From a virus: a stretch of DNA of 41,764 nucleotides. The notes beneath the pieces were generated by a model. That model did no database searches. It saw only the letters and a program-made list of their open reading frames with translations, and was not told the origin of the DNA. The stretch spans positions 1 to 41,764 of the IMG/VR virus record IMGVR_UViG_3300005466_000019; one strand, given 5' to 3'. Of this stretch, positions 39,824 to 41,764 are shown in pieces; position 1 is the stretch's first letter; every line of letters starts with the position of its first letter. Position numbers and translations under genes: made by a program.

Positions 39824-40040
39824 TAGTGTTGCCGTCAACCTGAACCGGACTCTTAATTTCAGATGTCCTGCCCTGATTAGCCAGCCATTCCCTAAATATA
39901 ACCTTAAACTGACCAGATAAATCCCTCACCTGCTCTTCAGCAATCTTCCTGAATAGCGCCTCTGTCTCATCGTCGAGAGTCAGCTGTAATGGGGACTTTC
40001 GTTTTTTGTTCACAATAAATTTTCTTGCATGTTCTTGCAT
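39729..40040 (-). CDS. Ribbon-helix-helix-like regulator, 103 aa
   Basis: KSPLQLTLDDETEALFRKIAEEQVRDLSGQFKVIFREWL reads as strand-helix-helix of the Arc/MetJ type, with a basic N-terminus and a charged tail. The ATG lies in a tandem repeat (TTCTTGCATG twice) suitable as an autoregulatory operator, and TACAAT upstream may be its -10 box. No ribosome site. Candidate repressor of the early operon starting at 40454. Confidence 0.55.
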   Translation of the reverse strand: MQEHARKFIVNKKRKSPLQLTLDDETEALFRKIAEEQVRDLSGQFKVIFREWLANQGRTSEIKSPVQVDGNTIIYPSPPIHILHGTKKEDGRATASKKKDEKV

Positions 40041-40041
40041 G
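40022..40041. repeat. Tandem 10-bp repeat over a regulator start codon
   Basis: TTCTTGCATG occurs twice in a row, 40022-40031 and 40032-40041, covering the ATG of the leftward RHH gene. Directly repeated sites are typical of RHH operators. Confidence 0.65.
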
Positions 40042-40333
40042 TCATTGTATGATTACTCATAAGACAGCATTTCATTGGCATGATCCATTAGAATCGGTGT
40101 TTCAATGAAGGTTACAGCATAGTCTCTCACGGCTTAAGCATAACATGACCTCATTAGGATTGCCTTAATAACTTGAAACAGGGTTGTAAAAGATTTGAGC
40201 AATTACAGGGAAGGAATAAAAACCCTCCCACCCGGGCCTGACCTCGCAGTCACCCGGCAATTTAGCAAAAAAATGAGACAGCTATGAGCCCGAATCGACA
40301 AATAACAGGGGGTCATAATCACAAGTCCTCTTT
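40042..40333. other. Intergenic control region between the divergent RHH and early operons
   Basis: No gene seen. It holds inverted arms TTCATTG (40071-40077) and CAATGAA (40103-40109), and AT-rich promoter-like stretches around 40160-40200. It separates the leftward RHH gene from the rightward early operon, so an early promoter and its operators should lie here, but no box pair is convincing. Confidence 0.4.
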
Positions 40334-40441
40334 GCGGGCTTGTCGGGGGCTTCGGGCAACCGGGGCTCTTCGGGGTAACTCCCCGAGGCCCGCATCTATC
40401 ACGCGCCGGATGATTCCTTTCATGGGGGGATTGTCCGGCGC
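40334..40441 (+). ncRNA. Candidate structured leader RNA of the early operon
   Basis: GCGGGC (40334-40339) pairs with GCCCGC (40388-40393), enclosing TCGGGG-TAACT-CCCCGA (40370-40386). A second domain is closed by the perfect 8-bp stem GCGCCGGA/TCCGGCGC (40403-40410/40434-40441), ending 12 bases before the ATG at 40454, which has no visible ribosome site. This suggests control of translation or early transcription. Confidence 0.5.
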
Positions 40442-40453
40442 TTCTCTTTGTAT

Positions 40454-40642
40454 ATGACTTCGCCATTTCTGACGCTGGAAGAGTTTCTTGAATACAACCG
40501 GCTTACGGCAAAGACGGCGAGGATTCACGTCATGTTCAAGTGCCGCTGCGGGAAGATCCCAGGGGCTGTAAAGCGGATGGGGAAATGGTTCTTCGATAAG
40601 CGGAAGATTGATTCATGGTCCGAAGCGAGGGAGGGGTTATGA
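40454..40642 (+). CDS. Excisionase/MerR-like HTH protein, 62 aa
   Basis: TLEEFLEYNRLTAKTARIHV followed by GKIPGAVKRMGKWFFDKRKIDSW is the compact winged-helix of excisionase-type DNA-binding (HTH_17) proteins. First gene of the early operon. It could direct excision with the integrase or regulate early genes. No ribosome site, but a strong hairpin just upstream. Confidence 0.65.
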   Translation: MTSPFLTLEEFLEYNRLTAKTARIHVMFKCRCGKIPGAVKRMGKWFFDKRKIDSWSEAREGL

Positions 40643-40857
40643 CCAATCAATGCTGCGAGTGCGGAAACAATATGAAGAGCGAAGAAGGGCTTGGGATTAG
40701 TTCGGGCATTTGCCTCCCTTGCGGAAAAAAGAACCATCCCCTGGCCTATCCATATATGAGGCACGAAGTAGCGATGCAGCGCGGAGCAGTTATTTTAAGG
40801 CATTTCACAACCCTGCTGGAGAGCCCACGGAGGACCCTGGATGCTTGTAGCCGATAA
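40639..40857 (+). CDS. Small zinc-ribbon protein, 72 aa
   Basis: ATG 40639 overlaps the previous stop (ATGA) and follows GAGGGG. CCECGNNM and CLPCGKK provide two cysteine pairs. The second half is a helix. Probably nucleic-acid or protein binding; no family recognised. Confidence 0.65.
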   Translation: MTNQCCECGNNMKSEEGLGISSGICLPCGKKNHPLAYPYMRHEVAMQRGAVILRHFTTLLESPRRTLDACSR

Positions 40858-41020
40858 AAGAACGGAAGCATATATCACGATTAGTCGTTGCTGTCAGGGC
40901 CTTCTGGATGCGATTCACAAGATTAAGAAAGGGCTTGCGCCGGGGAAATACGAAGACGGGGTAACCGTCGCCATTTTGAAGCTGGAACAATCCATAAGCG
41001 ATCTTCACAAAATAAGCTAG
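40841..41020 (+). CDS. Hypothetical protein, 59 aa
   Basis: ATG 40841 with GGAGG upstream, overlapping the previous gene by 17 bases and the next by one. Helical (EAYITISRCCQGLLDAIHKIKKG...AILKLEQSISDLHKIS). No family recognised. Confidence 0.6.
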   Translation: MLVADKRTEAYITISRCCQGLLDAIHKIKKGLAPGKYEDGVTVAILKLEQSISDLHKIS

Positions 41021-41232
41021 TGAACGACATCTCGCTGGAGCTACGAAACATGCAAGCCATCTACCTGGGCGAACAAAAGAGCTTAATCCCTCCCGCAGAA
41101 AGACGTGACTGCAAAATCTGCCATGGAACCGGGGTTGACCCTAAAACAGAGACCGAGGACTCCTATGGAGATCCTTGCGACAACGACTGCCCTTTTGATC
41201 GGGAAGCTTTAGAGAGGCTTCGCGCCTCTTGA
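41020..41232 (+). CDS. Zinc-binding DnaJ-like CxxCHGTG protein, 70 aa
   Basis: GTG start overlapping the previous stop by one base. Contains CKICHGTGVDP and CDNDC, one DnaJ-type zinc half-site and a partner. Acidic. No other J-protein element. Function unknown. Confidence 0.6.
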   Translation: MNDISLELRNMQAIYLGEQKSLIPPAERRDCKICHGTGVDPKTETEDSYGDPCDNDCPFDREALERLRAS

Positions 41233-41453
41233 ACCGATTACATTGGTTGATGCTCTTGGCTGTGGCCCTGGCAGTTGGCCCAAGGCTCTACGCTGCCAAG
41301 GTCAGAGCGCAAGAAAGAGCGGATCACATGCAATACGCCGTTGGCGCTTGTTTGGCGACTATAACCAATTTCGATGTCGCTCTTGAACTAACGACACAAG
41401 ACCTGGAGATTGCCATATGGGCCTTAGAGCAGAGACGTCATCGCAGAAGGTAA
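41229..41453 (+). CDS. Membrane-anchored small protein, 74 aa
   Basis: TTG start overlapping the previous TGA. Residues 5-21 (HWLMLLAVALAVGPRLY) form an N-terminal signal anchor; the rest is helical and ends RRHRRR. Possibly an inner-membrane protein with a periplasmic coil. No family recognised. Confidence 0.5.
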   Translation: MNRLHWLMLLAVALAVGPRLYAAKVRAQERADHMQYAVGACLATITNFDVALELTTQDLEIAIWALEQRRHRRR

Positions 41454-41629
41454 ATAGCGGTAATTACTACTACGGGATTTCAAAGCGCACAGGCAAGCCT
41501 ATTATCCCAAGCGTTGACGCATATAAAGGATCTTGCAGCCCCATAAAGAAGCCCATATGGGCAAGAAGCTCCTTCATCATCGCTTTTTGGGTGGTCGTTT
41601 TGGTTTCGATGCTTTGCTCTAGGAGGTGA
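41417..41629 (+). CDS. C-terminal tail-anchored membrane protein, 70 aa
   Basis: ATG 41417 follows GGAG and overlaps the previous gene by 37 bases. The C-terminal span FIIAFWVVVLVSMLC follows a polar N-terminal domain (GNYYYGISKRTGKPIIPSV). Tail-anchored topology. No family recognised. Confidence 0.55.
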   Translation: MGLRAETSSQKVNSGNYYYGISKRTGKPIIPSVDAYKGSCSPIKKPIWARSSFIIAFWVVVLVSMLCSRR

Positions 41630-41630
41630 C

Positions 41631-41764
41631 ATGAGAAAGGTTAAAGCCGGAATGTGCTTCAGGGAATATGGATCTTATAAACCGTTCAAGATTGTTTCTG
41701 TCCATGGGGGATTGTTCGCTCATGTCAAGACGGACAGAGGCACTATTATTAGCTTGAGTCGCCT
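41631..41764 (+). CDS. N-terminal part of junction-spanning small protein
   Basis: ATG 41631 has AGGAGGTGAC directly upstream. The frame runs to the end of the window and continues at position 51 (positions 1-50 repeat its last 50 bases) to TAA 79-81. The 54-residue product is basic (KVKAGMCFREYGSYKPFKIVS). Evidence that the genome is circular. No function known. Confidence 0.75.
   Translation, partial: MRKVKAGMCFREYGSYKPFKIVSVHGGLFAHVKTDRGTIISLSR
41715..41764. repeat. Terminal direct repeat, right copy
   Basis: Identical to positions 1-50 over all 50 bases; see the left copy. Confidence 0.97.

Overview
The window is a complete, circularly closed genome of a temperate podovirus-like phage. 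Its unit length is about 41.71 kb: the first and last 50 bases are identical, and a small gene reads without interruption from the right end (41631) into the left end (stop at 79-81). The host is probably a Gram-negative bacterium. The phage carries a BamE/OmlA-type lipoprotein, Sec signal peptides, a GH108 endolysin and a holin-like protein, and its attP contains the 5' half of a tRNA-Leu(UAA) gene. I cannot name the host from sequence alone.

Layout. (1) Early rightward operon, 40454 across the junction to 6247: an excisionase-like HTH, small zinc-ribbon and membrane proteins, then a Sak4-like recombinase with a DUF669/SSB-like partner, a nuclease-like protein, YopX and many short unknown genes, mostly coupled by ATGA/GTGA overlaps. 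(2) Leftward operon, 11334 to 6271: about 20 short accessory genes, one frameshifted, read from a divergent promoter region at 11335-11473. (3) Late rightward module, 11474-36879: HNH endonuclease, small and large terminase, a short nucleotide-sugar-dehydrogenase-like protein, portal, scaffold, N4-gp56-type capsid, an inserted endonuclease VII, two exported proteins, three glycosyltransferases, adaptor, a large tail protein, three internal virion (ejection) proteins, an S74 tail fibre, and lysis genes. (4) Lysogeny block, 36880-40040: small membrane protein, RHH regulator, attP, tyrosine integrase, lipoprotein, free-standing response regulator, second RHH regulator.

Three things stand out. 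First, the genome carries at least six gene-free stretches with nested, often perfectly paired helices (82-258, 1651-2016, 3566-3815, 11762-11935, 39211-39321, 40334-40441). Several are closed by 8-9 bp terminal stems and two can form pseudoknots. They look like a set of large structured RNAs, unusual for a phage of this size. Second, four proteins of the virion module (genes at 22021, 22368, 27185 and 33857) begin with convincing Sec signal peptides. Third, three glycosyltransferases and a sugar-nucleotide-dehydrogenase-like protein are embedded among the head and tail genes, suggesting glycan modification of the virion or host surface. No polymerase, primase, helicase or classical initiator is recognisable, so replication probably relies on the host; a GTAC-repeat cluster at 3820-3926 is the best origin or operator candidate.

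Functional calls rest on motif recognition by eye; no database search was run. RNA structures were found by matching complementary arms by hand, not by energy folding.
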